From: Propioniferax innocua
GTDB taxonomy: Bacteria > Actinomycetota > Actinomycetes > Propionibacteriales > Propionibacteriaceae
Direction: 5' to 3'
NCBI RefSeq assembly: GCF_006716235.1
Contig: NZ_VFOR01000002.1
Location: 971,348-1,035,347, forward strand
Length of the DNA stretch: 64,000 bases
Part shown: one piece after another, positions 20,401 through 30,217 of the stretch
How positions within the stretch are numbered: the first letter of the stretch is position 1
Layout of the letters: the number at the start of each line of letters is the position of its first letter
Notes under the pieces: model-generated
The model's input: only the letters and a program-made list of their open reading frames with translations
The model's database searches: none
Told to the model about the DNA's origin: nothing
Made by a program: the position numbers and the translations under genes

Positions 20401-21390
20401 TCAGGTGAGCGCGCTGAGAACCTGCCGCACAACCTCGTCGGGGCGCTCTGTCAGGTCCTCCCAGGTGAAGCGCAGGATTCGCCACCCTTCAAGTACCAGC
20501 TGGTTCTGACGAGCCCGATCACGTTGAAAAGAGATTCGATCAGCGTGGAAGGCATAACCATCCGCCTCCAGAATCAACCGGGATCTCTTGAAGGTCACAT
20601 CCGGCACGATCATCTGGCCGTCGATCATCATCTCGGTGTTGGCAGACCACCCTTTGATCCCCGCCTCATCCAAGAGTTCATGCAGAACCCGCTCCGCAGC
20701 CGACCAAGGGAAAGTCGAGGTACGTTCAACGACCACACGCCGTTGCACATTCCCCGACCGCCATGGCCGACTGCGGAGAACGGCACCAAGATGTGCCAGT
20801 AACCTCCGGTTATCTCTCGAGAACCGCATCAGGTCATCGATCAGTTCAGCGCCTCGCTGGGGTACGACCTCCACAGCTGCTGCGCTGCCAGTCATACGCC
20901 GGAGACCGTGGCGCTCGACCCAAAGATCATCTGGCACCCTGCTCCGGATCATCCGTATTCCGGCGAAAGTTCGGGAACGCCCGACGTGGGCAGCTGTGAT
21001 GATCTTGGGAACCCGCTTGATCTGTCCGTTCAGCCAAGCTGCGGTCTCGCCCACGAAGATCGCATCCGGGTACATCCGGGCAACTGCCCGCACCAGAAGT
21101 TCGACACGCGGTTCAGGGGCCACATAGAGGCCACGCATCACACGTTTGAGAAGGCCCCAGCGGCACCAGCGCAGCAGTCGGCGCTTGTCATCCTCCTCAC
21201 ATTCACGGGTCAGGATCACCCCGTTGCCCTCCTGCAGCAGGGCCGCCAACCGTTCAGTGTCGCCTGAGATTGAGCGCTGCTTGGTTCGATTGCTTCGGCC
21301 CGTAACCGATGTTGAAACAGCTGACTTTGGTGAGGCATCTGGCTCCGGAGGTTCGGAAGAGGTTGATACCTCCGCTGAGATACGTGTCAT
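20401..21390 (-). CDS. AbiEi-antitoxin-like / DUF559 endonuclease-like protein
   Basis: A 329-aa protein. The central part (from about residue 75: RWCRWGLLKRVMRGLYVAP) resembles the AbiEi winged-helix antitoxin domain. The last ~90 residues match DUF559, a Vsr/PD-(D/E)xK-like nuclease domain: PDVTFKRSRLILEADGY, then FQRDRARQNQLVLEGWRILRF. The first ~45 residues look disordered, and an internal start is possible. No AbiEii-type toxin gene is adjacent. This architecture occurs as a solitary gene in many actinobacteria and its function is unknown. An inverted repeat (GCCCCT/AGGGGC, 21391-21411) sits just upstream. Confidence 0.75.
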   Translation of the reverse strand: MTRISAEVSTSSEPPEPDASPKSAVSTSVTGRSNRTKQRSISGDTERLAALLQEGNGVILTRECEEDDKRRLLRWCRWGLLKRVMRGLYVAPEPRVELLVRAVARMYPDAIFVGETAAWLNGQIKRVPKIITAAHVGRSRTFAGIRMIRSRVPDDLWVERHGLRRMTGSAAAVEVVPQRGAELIDDLMRFSRDNRRLLAHLGAVLRSRPWRSGNVQRRVVVERTSTFPWSAAERVLHELLDEAGIKGWSANTEMMIDGQMIVPDVTFKRSRLILEADGYAFHADRISFQRDRARQNQLVLEGWRILRFTWEDLTERPDEVVRQVLSALT

Positions 21391-21426
21391 GCCCCTCGTT
21401 ATGGAAGGGGCTTCCCGAATTCGAGC

Positions 21427-21705
21427 TCACCGGCAGGCGGCCTGTGGACAGTCCTTCATGCGGTTTCCGACCTGTGGATGCCCAACCCCCACGAAAGAAG
21501 AGGGCTTCAGCGCCACGACGGTCAGACGAGCATCACTGGTGGTGGTTTCAGCGGCAGCCGCGTCAGAACTCTGGGTGAGCCCCGCAGCCAGACAACTCGC
21601 CAGGATCAAGGCCATGGCCAACATCAGGGAGACAGGATTCCGAGGATGACGCCCAGGTCTCGATGGGAACGAATTTTCTCCCACTTCTCCGCGCCATCTT
21701 CTCAT
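21427..21705 (-). CDS. Possible small exported or lipoprotein-like peptide
   Basis: A 92-aa frame from ATG 21705 with GGGAG upstream. It has a basic N-terminus, a hydrophobic segment (VSLMLAMALILASCLAAG) containing a lipobox-like LASC, an AAAAE signal-peptidase-like site further on, then about 40 residues with no known domain. It could be a real secreted peptide or the remaining 5' part of a larger exported protein. The AT-rich stretch directly upstream could hold its promoter. Confidence 0.35.
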   Translation of the reverse strand: MRRWRGEVGENSFPSRPGRHPRNPVSLMLAMALILASCLAAGLTQSSDAAAAETTTSDARLTVVALKPSSFVGVGHPQVGNRMKDCPQAACR

Positions 21706-21869
21706 ACCACCACTCCCGCCAAGAGCCACGAGAGCTCCAACAACACCTCAATAAAACATCGACTACCTTACGTAGTTATAAATGATTTTGCAAGATTGGA
21801 CTGTCGATCTCCGAAAAATCGAGACAATCGAGCGGCATCGAAAATAAGAAAAAATTATGCTTGATTTTT
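21706..21869. other. AT-rich intergenic patch after meaB
   Basis: The ~150 bp before the meaB stop, especially 21750-21869, are far more AT-rich than anything else in the window. They contain A/T-run inverted elements such as AGAAAAA near 21846 opposite TTTTTCT near 21866. It may end the mutAB-meaB transcript and/or hold a promoter for the small exported peptide. It could also be a remnant of transferred DNA. Confidence 0.45.
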
Positions 21870-22862
21870 CTATTGAGCCCACTCAAAATCGGAAACAGCT
21901 GCGGCATAGGCATGCAATATGCTCGCAGATCCCTCGAGAGCACTCGTGGCCTCACCGTCCAGCTGGCTTTCGACCTGCTCGACGACCTCTCGCAGCGCAG
22001 GCTCCTCCAGGGCTTCGATCAACTGTGTGCGCACCAGCGTGTGCAACCACTCACGTTGTTGTTCCACTCGTCGAGCATGCAGGGAACCGGTCTTGGTCAA
22101 CGAGGCCCGATGGTCGAGAACCGCATCCCACACATCCTCCAGCCCATCCCCGGTCTGCGCCGAGCATGTCAACACCGGTGGCCGACGCTTGTCAGCCCCA
22201 CTGATGAGCTTCATGGCCACCGACAGATCCCGAGCGGCCACCCGTGCACGACCAGCATTGTCACCATCGGCCTTGTTGACCGCGATGACATCGGCCATCT
22301 CCAGGATCCCGCGTTTGATGCCCTGCAACTGGTCACCGGTTCCAGCCACCGTGAGCATGAGGAATGTGTCCACCATGCCGGCCACTGCGACCTCACTCTG
22401 CCCGACACCCACGGTCTCGACGATGACGACGTCATAACCGGCGGCCTCCATCACGATGATGGCCTCCCGAGTGGCCCGCGCCACACCACCGAGCTCCCTG
22501 CCCGCCGGTGAAGGGCGGACGAACGCATTGTCATGGTTCGCGAGCTCCGGCATCCGCGTCCGATCACCCAGGATGGAGCCACCGGTGCGAGAACTCGTCG
22601 GATCCACTGCGAGCACCGCCACCCGGTGGCCCTTCTCGATCAGCAACATGCCCAGGGCGTTGATCGTGGTCGACTTGCCCGCACCGGGAACTCCGGTGAT
22701 GCCGACCCGCACCGAATCACCGGAGCCCGACAGCTCCTGAAGCAACTCTCGAGCCGCCACCCGGTGATCGTGTCGAGTGGATTCGACGAGCGTCAACGCC
22801 TGCGCGATATGGCCGCGGGAACCCGAACGGATTCCCGCGACCAGTTCGGGAACAGAACGCAC
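21870..22862 (-). CDS. meaB: MeaB G-protein chaperone of methylmalonyl-CoA mutase
   Basis: A 330-aa SIMIBI GTPase that gates B12 loading and protects methylmalonyl-CoA mutase. Walker A is GVPGAGKS (57-64), the base-specificity motif is NKAD, and DPTSSRTGGSILGDRTRM and ETVGVGQSEV are near-invariant in MeaB/ArgK. GTG 22862 follows the mutB TGA with no gap, so it is translationally coupled in the mutA-mutB-meaB operon. Confidence 0.96.
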   Translation of the reverse strand: MRSVPELVAGIRSGSRGHIAQALTLVESTRHDHRVAARELLQELSGSGDSVRVGITGVPGAGKSTTINALGMLLIEKGHRVAVLAVDPTSSRTGGSILGDRTRMPELANHDNAFVRPSPAGRELGGVARATREAIIVMEAAGYDVVIVETVGVGQSEVAVAGMVDTFLMLTVAGTGDQLQGIKRGILEMADVIAVNKADGDNAGRARVAARDLSVAMKLISGADKRRPPVLTCSAQTGDGLEDVWDAVLDHRASLTKTGSLHARRVEQQREWLHTLVRTQLIEALEEPALREVVEQVESQLDGEATSALEGSASILHAYAAAVSDFEWAQ

Positions 22863-25046
22863 TCAGGCTCCCTGCACCGACGCGATGAGCTTCTCCATGA
22901 GCTCCACGGCGGCATCGGGGATCACCGTGCCGGGCGGATAGATCGCATCGGCACCCTTCTCCCGCAGTTCAGCGAAGTCCTGCGACGGAATGACACCACC
23001 CACGACGATGAAGATGTCCTCGCGGCCCATCTTGTCGAGTTCCTCCCGCAGGGCCGGCACCAGCGAGAGATGCCCAGCAGCCAGTGAGGAGACACCCACC
23101 ACATGCACATCGGCGTCGATGGCCTGACGCGCCACCTCCTGAGGGGTCTGGAACAACGGGCCCACATCGACGTCCATGCCGAGATCGGCGAACGCCGTGG
23201 CGATCACCTTCTGACCACGGTCATGCCCGTCCTGACCCATCTTGGCCACGAGGATGCGGGGGCGGCGTCCGGCCTTCTCGGCGAAGTCGTCCACCATGCC
23301 TCGGACCTTCTCGGAGTTGGCGGTCTGGCCTGCTTCTTCTCGATACACACCCGAGATCGTATGGATCTCTGCGGTGTAGCGTCCGAAGACCTTCTCCATG
23401 GCATCGGAGATCTCCCCGACGCTGGCCTGCGCGCGGGCGGCGTCAATCGAGAGCTTGAGCAGGTTGCGGTCGGCATCGGTGGGATCGGGATTCGCCGCGG
23501 CCCACGACAGCCGGTCCAGAGCCGCACGGCATGCGTCCTCGTCACGCTCAGCACGGAGCTTCTTGAGCTTGGCGATCTGCCCGGCCCGAACCTGTGCGTT
23601 CTCGACCTTGAGCACCTCGAGGTCCTCATCGTGGTCGAGCTGGTATTTGTTGACGCCGATGAGCGGCTGGCGACCCGAGTCGATCCGCGCCTGGGTACGA
23701 GCTGCGGCCTCCTCGATGCGCATCTTCGGGATACCGGCCTCGATGGCCTTCGCCATGCCCCCGGCAGACTCGACCTCTTGGATGTGTCCCCAGGCCTTGC
23801 GGGCGAGCTCGAGCGTCAGCTTCTCCACATACGCCGAACCGGCCCACGGGTCGATGACGCGCGTGGTTCCCGACTCCTGCTGCAACAGCAGCTGCGTATT
23901 GCGGGCAATGCGGGCCGAGAAGTCGGTCGGCAGTGCAATGGCCTCATCCAGGGCGTTGGTGTGCAACGACTGGGTGTGGCCCTGCGTCGCCGCCATGGCC
24001 TCGATACCGGTACGAACCACGTTGTTGTAGACATCTTGGGCGGTCAGCGACCAACCCGAGGTCTGCGAGTGTGTGCGCAGGCTCATCGACTTCGGATTCT
24101 TCGGGTCGAACTGCTTCACCAGCTTCGCCCAGAGCATGCGCGCGGCACGCATCTTGGCGACCTCCATGAAGAAATTCATGCCGATGGCCCAGAAGAACGA
24201 CAGGCGCGGTGCGAACTGATCCACCTGCAGGCCCACCGACTCACCCGCGCGGATGTAATCGACGCCATCGGCGAGCGTGTACGCCATCTCGATGTCAGCC
24301 GTCGCACCGGCTTCCTGCATGTGGTAGCCGGAGATGGAGATCGAGTTCCATTTGGGCATGTTCGCCGATGTGAACGCGAAGATCTCCGAGATGATCCGCA
24401 TCGACGGCTGCGGCGGATAGATGTAGGTGTTGCGGACCATGAACTCCTTCAGAATGTCGTTCTGAATGGTTCCGGCCAGCTTCTCGGTGGGAACGCCCTG
24501 TTCCTCGGCGGCCACCACGTACAACGCGAGGATCGGCAGCACCGCACCGTTCATCGTCATCGACACCGACATCTGGTCCAACGGGATGCCGTCGAAGAGC
24601 TGCCTCATGTCGAGGATCGAATCGACCGCGACGCCGGCCATTCCCACGTCACCGGCCACACGGGGATGATCGGAGTCGTAGCCGCGGTGCGTCGCAAGAT
24701 CGAATGCCACCGACAGACCCTTCTGGCCCGCCGCGAGGTTGCGTCGATAGAACGCATTGGACTCCTCGGCCGTCGAGAAACCCGCGTACTGGCGGATCGT
24801 CCACGGACGTGAGGTGTACATGGTGGCGTAGGGACCACGCAGATACGGCGGGAACCCCGGGTAGGTGTGCAGGAAGTCGATGTCGCCATAGACCTCGGAG
24901 CCATACAGGTTGGCCACCTGGATCTGTTCAGGAGTCACCCACGGCTGGGATTCATGCGCGGCCGCCATGTCGGCGTAGCGCTGTGCGGCGTCCGGGGCGA
25001 CGCTGCGGTCGCCCAGATCGATCTGGTCGAAACGAGGTGTGGTCAC
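22863..25046 (-). CDS. mutB: Methylmalonyl-CoA mutase large (catalytic, B12-binding) subunit
   Basis: A 727-aa adenosylcobalamin enzyme that interconverts methylmalonyl-CoA and succinyl-CoA. The TIM-barrel part includes [20 protein letters not shown] and [14 protein letters not shown]. The B12 domain has DGHDRG (606-611, lower axial His), SSLAAGH (653-659) and VGGVIP. The GTG start at 25046 overlaps the mutA stop (GTGA). The enzyme links propionyl-CoA to the TCA cycle, or runs in reverse for propionate formation. Confidence 0.98.
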   Translation of the reverse strand: MTTPRFDQIDLGDRSVAPDAAQRYADMAAAHESQPWVTPEQIQVANLYGSEVYGDIDFLHTYPGFPPYLRGPYATMYTSRPWTIRQYAGFSTAEESNAFYRRNLAAGQKGLSVAFDLATHRGYDSDHPRVAGDVGMAGVAVDSILDMRQLFDGIPLDQMSVSMTMNGAVLPILALYVVAAEEQGVPTEKLAGTIQNDILKEFMVRNTYIYPPQPSMRIISEIFAFTSANMPKWNSISISGYHMQEAGATADIEMAYTLADGVDYIRAGESVGLQVDQFAPRLSFFWAIGMNFFMEVAKMRAARMLWAKLVKQFDPKNPKSMSLRTHSQTSGWSLTAQDVYNNVVRTGIEAMAATQGHTQSLHTNALDEAIALPTDFSARIARNTQLLLQQESGTTRVIDPWAGSAYVEKLTLELARKAWGHIQEVESAGGMAKAIEAGIPKMRIEEAAARTQARIDSGRQPLIGVNKYQLDHDEDLEVLKVENAQVRAGQIAKLKKLRAERDEDACRAALDRLSWAAANPDPTDADRNLLKLSIDAARAQASVGEISDAMEKVFGRYTAEIHTISGVYREEAGQTANSEKVRGMVDDFAEKAGRRPRILVAKMGQDGHDRGQKVIATAFADLGMDVDVGPLFQTPQEVARQAIDADVHVVGVSSLAAGHLSLVPALREELDKMGREDIFIVVGGVIPSQDFAELREKGADAIYPPGTVIPDAAVELMEKLIASVQGA

Positions 25047-26980
25047 TTCTGATCCCCTTCGTGAGCGATTCCGAGCACATCAAGCGTGTCGGTGAGGAGT
25101 TCGACGACGTCCATTCCTGCGAAGACCCGGCCATCGAAGGACGCCTCGGCTCCTTCACCGGCTTCGCTGTAGGCGCCTGCGATCAGGACGCGTTGGGCAC
25201 CGGCGGCGCGCAGGGCGTCGGCCAGTTCGCGGGCCTGCGTCGCATACGTCGCGGCGTTGGAGCACAGCACCGCCACTGGCGTTCCGGAAGCCCGGAACCG
25301 CTCGACGATCTCCGCGATGTCGCCACCTTCGGAGGAAGGCGTGGCGAGTCCGGCCACATGGAACAACGTGGTGGTGAATCCCTCCCGCGCACCGAATTCG
25401 CGTCGGGTTCCCATGCAGGCCAAGAAGACGGCAGGCTCCCCATCGGCTCGGTTCGTCCGGTCACGCAGAGCCTCGAAGACCTCCGCATCACGATGCCAAG
25501 GCAGACCATGACGCTCGGGTGCCGGTGGTCTGGGCGTCTGCCCGGTGAGGGGCTCCTCAGTGCGGTTCGGGAACATCGAGACGCCCGTGATCGGCAGGCT
25601 CCGATGCGCCAGGCGCTTGGCGCGCTCGGCATTCAGTTCTGCGAGACGATCGGTCACATGCCCCGAACCGAGAGCAGCCACCATGCCCCCGGCTGCCTCG
25701 ATGGTCTGGAACTCGGCCCAGGCAGCGTCCTCGAGTGCCCGGGTGAGTTCCTCGGCGTAATACGAGCCACCGGCGGGATCGTTGACGCGTCCGATATGTG
25801 ACTCTTCGGCCAGGACGATCTGGGTGTTACGGGCGATGCGTCGGGCGAAGTCGGTCGGCAGGCCCCACGCGGTGTCGAACGGAAGCGTCGAAATCGCCTC
25901 GGCGCCTCCCACAGCCGCCGCGAATGTCGAGACCGTCGAACGCAGGATGTTGTTGTAGGCATCGTCGCGGGTGATCTGACGCCACGACTGCACCGCCCAC
26001 TGACGAGCACCACGGCGGTCGGCGTCCACCTCGAACACTTCACCGACACGGTTCCACAGGGTCCGCAATGCACGAAGACGTGCGATGGTGGCGAACTGGT
26101 CATCGGTCGCGGTGACACGGAAGTTGATCGCTCCGAAGGACTCGTTCGGGGAGATGCCCTGTTCGGCAAGTGCCCGCACGTACTCCACCGCGGTCGCGAT
26201 CAGCCACGCGACCTCGTGCACGTCCCCGGCTCCGGCGTTGTGCCAGACGCTGGCATCGACCGTGATGGCCCGCGAGGTGGCGTCGAAACCGCGGATCCTC
26301 TCGACCCAGCCACTCAACCCCGCCAGATCGGGGTCGGTGTGGTTCAGTGCGGCGAAACCGATCGGGTCGATCCCGAGGTTCACCTGAAGATTCTCATCGG
26401 CCACGTCGGATTTCTCGAACACACCCAGCACGGTCTCGGCCGCGGTGTTCTGATCATGTCGGCTGCTCACCGAGATCTTGGCCAGATCCAGCAGTACGTC
26501 GGCCAGGTCGGTGCCGACATCTTCGGGCTGGACCGCGTCGGGATCGATGCGCAGATGGATCGAGGTTGCGCCACGCTGAAGGTCGTCCAGGATCGCACGA
26601 CGCGTCACACCGGCATCGGGATGTTCATGCAACGCCCGCACATCCCACGAGTCCAACTCACCGGAACGGATGGTGGAACCCCGAGTGAATGGGGCCACGC
26701 CCGGATATCCGAGTTCGGCCGCATCATCATCGAAGGTGTACAGCGGCTCGATCTCGACGCCGTCGACGGTGGTGCTCCGCAGGCGGGCCAATGCCTTTTC
26801 GGTGGTGAGTTCCCGGCCCTCGGGACGCCCCCGGTTCATCACCTTGAGGACGGCTTCCTCCCACTGGGAGTGGTCCGGTGCATTGAAACCTTCGGCCAGA
26901 TCCAAGGCCTCCGGAACGTTGGCTGCAACCTCGTCATTCGTGGGCAGATCCGCCGGATTCGGCTGTTCGGGACTGGACAT
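25043..26980 (-). CDS. mutA: Methylmalonyl-CoA mutase small subunit
   Basis: The 645-aa non-catalytic partner of the heterodimeric mutase. It shares the barrel fold ([24 protein letters not shown]-type segments, [17 protein letters not shown]), but its C-terminal Rossmann domain lacks the B12 motif DxHxxG; the corresponding stretch reads [16 protein letters not shown] 26980 has GGGAAG upstream. The first gene of the operon mutA-mutB-meaB. I saw no cobalamin riboswitch upstream. Confidence 0.95.
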   Translation of the reverse strand: MSSPEQPNPADLPTNDEVAANVPEALDLAEGFNAPDHSQWEEAVLKVMNRGRPEGRELTTEKALARLRSTTVDGVEIEPLYTFDDDAAELGYPGVAPFTRGSTIRSGELDSWDVRALHEHPDAGVTRRAILDDLQRGATSIHLRIDPDAVQPEDVGTDLADVLLDLAKISVSSRHDQNTAAETVLGVFEKSDVADENLQVNLGIDPIGFAALNHTDPDLAGLSGWVERIRGFDATSRAITVDASVWHNAGAGDVHEVAWLIATAVEYVRALAEQGISPNESFGAINFRVTATDDQFATIARLRALRTLWNRVGEVFEVDADRRGARQWAVQSWRQITRDDAYNNILRSTVSTFAAAVGGAEAISTLPFDTAWGLPTDFARRIARNTQIVLAEESHIGRVNDPAGGSYYAEELTRALEDAAWAEFQTIEAAGGMVAALGSGHVTDRLAELNAERAKRLAHRSLPITGVSMFPNRTEEPLTGQTPRPPAPERHGLPWHRDAEVFEALRDRTNRADGEPAVFLACMGTRREFGAREGFTTTLFHVAGLATPSSEGGDIAEIVERFRASGTPVAVLCSNAATYATQARELADALRAAGAQRVLIAGAYSEAGEGAEASFDGRVFAGMDVVELLTDTLDVLGIAHEGDQK

Positions 26981-27117
26981 GTGCTTCCCTTCATGAGCGC
27001 GAGTACGTGGGCGAAAAGTCGGTGACATCCACGCCACACCACGCTCAAGAGCCTAACGACCGCGTTCGTCCGCGAATCAATAGGGCCCAGTGCATTCACT
27101 GGTCCTACAGTGATGTC

Positions 27118-27729
27118 ATGCCCACATCTCGGATCGGCACCCGATCCAGTCCCCGACTCCTCACCGACGGCACGAAGGTCATGATCGGTGTGGCCTGCGT
27201 CGGGTTGCTGATCGCGATGCTCACCTGGGTCGGGGCTTTTGCTCAACGTCGTGACACCTGGACCCACGTCCCGGCGAACGAAATCATGCAGATCGGCCCT
27301 TATGAGGTGAGGTTCGACGCCGCCACTGCCACGTTCACCGACTCCGGCCTGGAGGGATCGGTGGCGTCGTGGACGGTGAAGGTCGATGCCCGGATCCACA
27401 ACCTCGAAACCACGAACCACACGTTGAACATGAGCTCGTTCATCGCATCCAAATCGGGGGTTACGCCCACTTTCTTCACCATCGGGCCCGCTGATTCGTC
27501 AGCATTCGGCATGGATCTGGTACCAGGCCTCGGATGGCAGGACTTCCAGCTGTCGTTCACCGTGCCGGCCTCTGACCTGGAACGCACCACCTCCGAGTTT
27601 CCCGTGGGCGTGAACGTGCTGATGCAGCGTCAGACCCACGTACATCTCGGCAATCCCACGAGTCGGTGGGTTCCGGCACCGGCCGGCCTGCGCACGAAGG
27701 TTCCACTGACGATCGTCGAAGGATACTGA
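27118..27729 (+). CDS. Uncharacterised single-pass membrane protein
   Basis: A 203-aa protein with one N-terminal transmembrane helix (VMIGVACVGLLIAMLTWVGAF) and a predicted extracytoplasmic beta-rich domain of about 155 residues (YEVRFDAATATF, WTVKVDARIHNLETTNHTLN), reminiscent of DUF4352-type domains. TACAGT lies six bases before the ATG, and no ribosome-binding site is seen, so translation is probably leaderless. It converges with a minus-strand operon encoding two proteins of similar size and topology plus a polytopic protein. The function is unknown. Confidence 0.72.
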   Translation: MPTSRIGTRSSPRLLTDGTKVMIGVACVGLLIAMLTWVGAFAQRRDTWTHVPANEIMQIGPYEVRFDAATATFTDSGLEGSVASWTVKVDARIHNLETTNHTLNMSSFIASKSGVTPTFFTIGPADSSAFGMDLVPGLGWQDFQLSFTVPASDLERTTSEFPVGVNVLMQRQTHVHLGNPTSRWVPAPAGLRTKVPLTIVEGY

Positions 27730-27738
27730 CGGGATCGC

Positions 27739-28269
27739 TCAGGCCGGACGCAACAGTTGCATCTCGCCGAACCTGACGGCATGGCCGACGCCGATGACGT
27801 GCTCCGCCCGCTCCACGGGAATGGCGAACACCGCCTCCCCCACCTCGACATCGGTCTCCCCCAAGCAGTAGGAGGGGACATCACGGATCGCGGTGTTCCC
27901 CGGCTTGTTCACCACCATGCCGTCATCGAACACCAAGGACAGTCGGCAATCGGGGGCCACATCTCCCGGATCCTTGTGGAACTCGAACCGGGCGACCACG
28001 AAGACCTCCCCCTCCTGACGCAGGGGTCCGGAGAAACCATCGATTATCTCGGGACGTTGGTCGATCGACACCACCCGTATACGGCCACCGGATGTCGGCA
28101 CCCATGCTCCGGGTTCGGTGGGCACGATGCGTGGCTGGGACCATGTGGCCGAGTACCTGCCCCATCCGATGCACCACGTGGCCACCACCACCATGACCAT
28201 CACCAGCAGGATCCACGTCTCCGGGCGGGGACGGCGTCGCAAGGAAACGCCCCGGACATCACGGTTCAC
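27739..28269 (-). CDS. Uncharacterised single-pass membrane protein
   Basis: A 176-aa protein: basic N-terminus, one helix (WILLVMVMVVVATWCIGWG) and an extracytoplasmic domain (RIRVVSIDQRPEI, VFVVARFEFHKDPGDV) with two cysteines. The layout is the same as its neighbours at 27118 and 28266. GTG 28269 overlaps the preceding stop (GTGA) and has GAGGAGG upstream, so it is the last gene of a coupled three-gene operon. No known family recognised. Confidence 0.7.
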   Translation of the reverse strand: MNRDVRGVSLRRRPRPETWILLVMVMVVVATWCIGWGRYSATWSQPRIVPTEPGAWVPTSGGRIRVVSIDQRPEIIDGFSGPLRQEGEVFVVARFEFHKDPGDVAPDCRLSLVFDDGMVVNKPGNTAIRDVPSYCLGETDVEVGEAVFAIPVERAEHVIGVGHAVRFGEMQLLRPA

Positions 28270-28829
28270 AGGGGCCTCCTCGTCGGGCTGACGGGAACCT
28301 CGATGCTCGGTGGCGCTTCTGCGGCCAAGCGCTGCAGCTCGACGCGGTCGATTCCCAGGTCGAAGGTGACACGACGTGGATACACCTCGAGATCCTCCAA
28401 GGGCCAGACGCTGAATCGGGCACCTTCCAACCGCGACGGATCCACCGCGATCGGCACCGTCGAGGTGATGGCGTAGCCGGCCTGTTGACCGATGACCGAT
28501 GACGTGGGCTGGGCCTCGAGGCCGGCATATTCCAAGGAGGTCGTCAGCGGAAGATTGGTGCGGCCATGATCGGTGACCTCCACGGTAGCCACCAGAAAAG
28601 CACAGGATTCTCCACAAGGATTCTGCGCCCCCATCTCATCCTCGATGGCCGAGGTGAGCTGGATCTGCGTGACCTTGATCTCGGCGTCCTCGATCCTCCC
28701 GGAGCCACCCATCTCGACCTCGATGACGTCCTCTCCGGGCTGGGTCATCTGCATCGTCACCTGAGTGAGTACAGCCATGAGCGTCACCCAGACCACGCCC
28801 ACCACGATGTTGGGCCACGTCATCCTCAT
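28266..28829 (-). CDS. Uncharacterised single-pass membrane protein
   Basis: A 187-aa protein with one helix (IVVGVVWVTLMAVLTQVTMQM) and an extracytoplasmic domain carrying a Cys pair (NPCGESCAF) and the segment ATVEVTDHGRTNLPL. The start ATG 28829 overlaps the stop of the polytopic membrane gene (ATGA), and its stop overlaps the next gene, so three genes are coupled. The pattern suggests a membrane complex, but no function can be assigned. Confidence 0.7.
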   Translation of the reverse strand: MRMTWPNIVVGVVWVTLMAVLTQVTMQMTQPGEDVIEVEMGGSGRIEDAEIKVTQIQLTSAIEDEMGAQNPCGESCAFLVATVEVTDHGRTNLPLTTSLEYAGLEAQPTSSVIGQQAGYAITSTVPIAVDPSRLEGARFSVWPLEDLEVYPRRVTFDLGIDRVELQRLAAEAPPSIEVPVSPTRRPL

Positions 28830-30151
28830 GCCGTGGCCTCCTGGTTTCGGACGTTCTCCGACACGTCCCGCACCCGACGCAGACATTCGGCGAACGCCAC
28901 CGAGAGCAGCGTGATACGCACCGGCTCGATCAGCAGTTCCACCGGAAGATCCACGAACATGGGAGCGAACCGGAACCAGAAGTCATAGACGTGCCCCCCG
29001 AGCAGTCTCACCATCAACCAGGGAAGGATCTCCTCTCCCAACAGATGGAGCAGGGTGTGGAGCACCGACAGTGCCGCCAGGAACAGGGCCCCACCCCGGA
29101 AAGCGAGCCGTACGGCCTGCGCAGCCGGAATGTACTTGTCATCGAGATCACCAAACAGCAGCTCCTGCACGGTCAACACCACGTGTCGCACTGTGCGCGA
29201 TCCACCGGCGTCCACCGGGGCCTGTCGCCGCACCAATGCACGCACCGCCATCTTCGGTGAGACGCCGGCCTGCCACAGATCAGCGAGCGAAATCACTTTC
29301 GAGCCGTGCACCAGACCGGCCAGGGCGAACCACAGGGCCGGGAGCAACAGCACCACACTCACCAGGGGCCAGATGATCGTCATCCCGGAGGCCACCATGT
29401 CAATGAGTGATGCCACCGGAGCCATATGACTGACGATCCACTCCCCCACGGCCTCGACCCACGCAGCCATCCGCGTGCCTCTGAAACTCATCTCCGTGGT
29501 CGAGTACAGCTCCCGCAGGATCATGATGATCAGGAGCATGAACATGCACTCGGCGAATGCGGCCAGGTACCCGAAACCCCGGAAGGTCGTCGATTCGTTC
29601 GCGAACTCCAACGAACGACGCACCGCGAACAGCACCAACAACACAAGAAGCAGGAATGCCCCCTTGGGCCACAGCGGATCGATGGAGAATTGCTGGGTCA
29701 ATGTCACTCCGGCCAGGACATCCTGGATGGCCACCGATTCCTGCGAGAGCCGCTGCATGCGTCGATCGATCTCACCGAAGGCTCCGTAGATGCACAGGAA
29801 CGGCAGAATAGTCAGCCCCAGGAAGCGGCCGAACTCATCGTCGTGGACGCGTGCCTGCACCAATCTCAGATCGGCGGGGATGAGGCGTCGACCCCCCACA
29901 TGATTGGAGACCAGGCGCATCTGCAGCACCACCATCGCCAACACGATGAGGATCGACAGACCGAAGACCCCCAATGCGAGCCATCCCGAAATGTCGATCA
30001 CCAGGGAGGCGAAGCGGAACGACAGCTCGGTCACCAACCACTGCAGAAGCTGCAGAATCATCAACTGCGGCAACAACACCCACCAGGCGCGTGCCGTACC
30101 GGTCACCAGCCGACGTACCAGGGCGGCGAAATCGGCCATCGAAGCTCGCAC
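28826..30151 (-). CDS. Uncharacterised polytopic membrane protein
   Basis: A 441-aa protein with about seven or eight hydrophobic segments (for example LALGVFGLSILIVLAMVVLQ, GAFLLLVLLVLFAV, MTIIWPLVSVVLLLPALWFA) and amphipathic stretches between them. No transporter, sensor or enzyme motif is visible. The GTG at 30151 is preceded at six bases by TACGAT and has no ribosome-binding site, which suggests a leaderless transcript; ATG 30139 is an alternative. It heads a coupled operon with two single-pass proteins, lying just downstream of dciA. Confidence 0.72.
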   Translation of the reverse strand: MRASMADFAALVRRLVTGTARAWWVLLPQLMILQLLQWLVTELSFRFASLVIDISGWLALGVFGLSILIVLAMVVLQMRLVSNHVGGRRLIPADLRLVQARVHDDEFGRFLGLTILPFLCIYGAFGEIDRRMQRLSQESVAIQDVLAGVTLTQQFSIDPLWPKGAFLLLVLLVLFAVRRSLEFANESTTFRGFGYLAAFAECMFMLLIIMILRELYSTTEMSFRGTRMAAWVEAVGEWIVSHMAPVASLIDMVASGMTIIWPLVSVVLLLPALWFALAGLVHGSKVISLADLWQAGVSPKMAVRALVRRQAPVDAGGSRTVRHVVLTVQELLFGDLDDKYIPAAQAVRLAFRGGALFLAALSVLHTLLHLLGEEILPWLMVRLLGGHVYDFWFRFAPMFVDLPVELLIEPVRITLLSVAFAECLRRVRDVSENVRNQEATA

Positions 30152-30217
30152 AGCAGCATCGTAGGGCCCCGACAGGGGTCACGTGCCCCCATGCGGTCAC
30201 AAGGACATCGCAGAGGA

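Noticed and set aside
20401..21390. Complete AbiE toxin-antitoxin system
   Set aside because: Only the AbiEi-like/DUF559 protein is present; no AbiEii nucleotidyltransferase gene is adjacent.
21440..21480. DnaA boxes (CTGTGGACAG, CTGTGGATG) near 21445 and 21472
   Set aside because: Only two weak matches, well spaced, inside a doubtful frame; not enough for a cluster.
26981..27117. Cobalamin riboswitch upstream of mutA
   Set aside because: The mutase needs B12, so I looked for a B12 box and its helices; nothing matches in the 137 bp.
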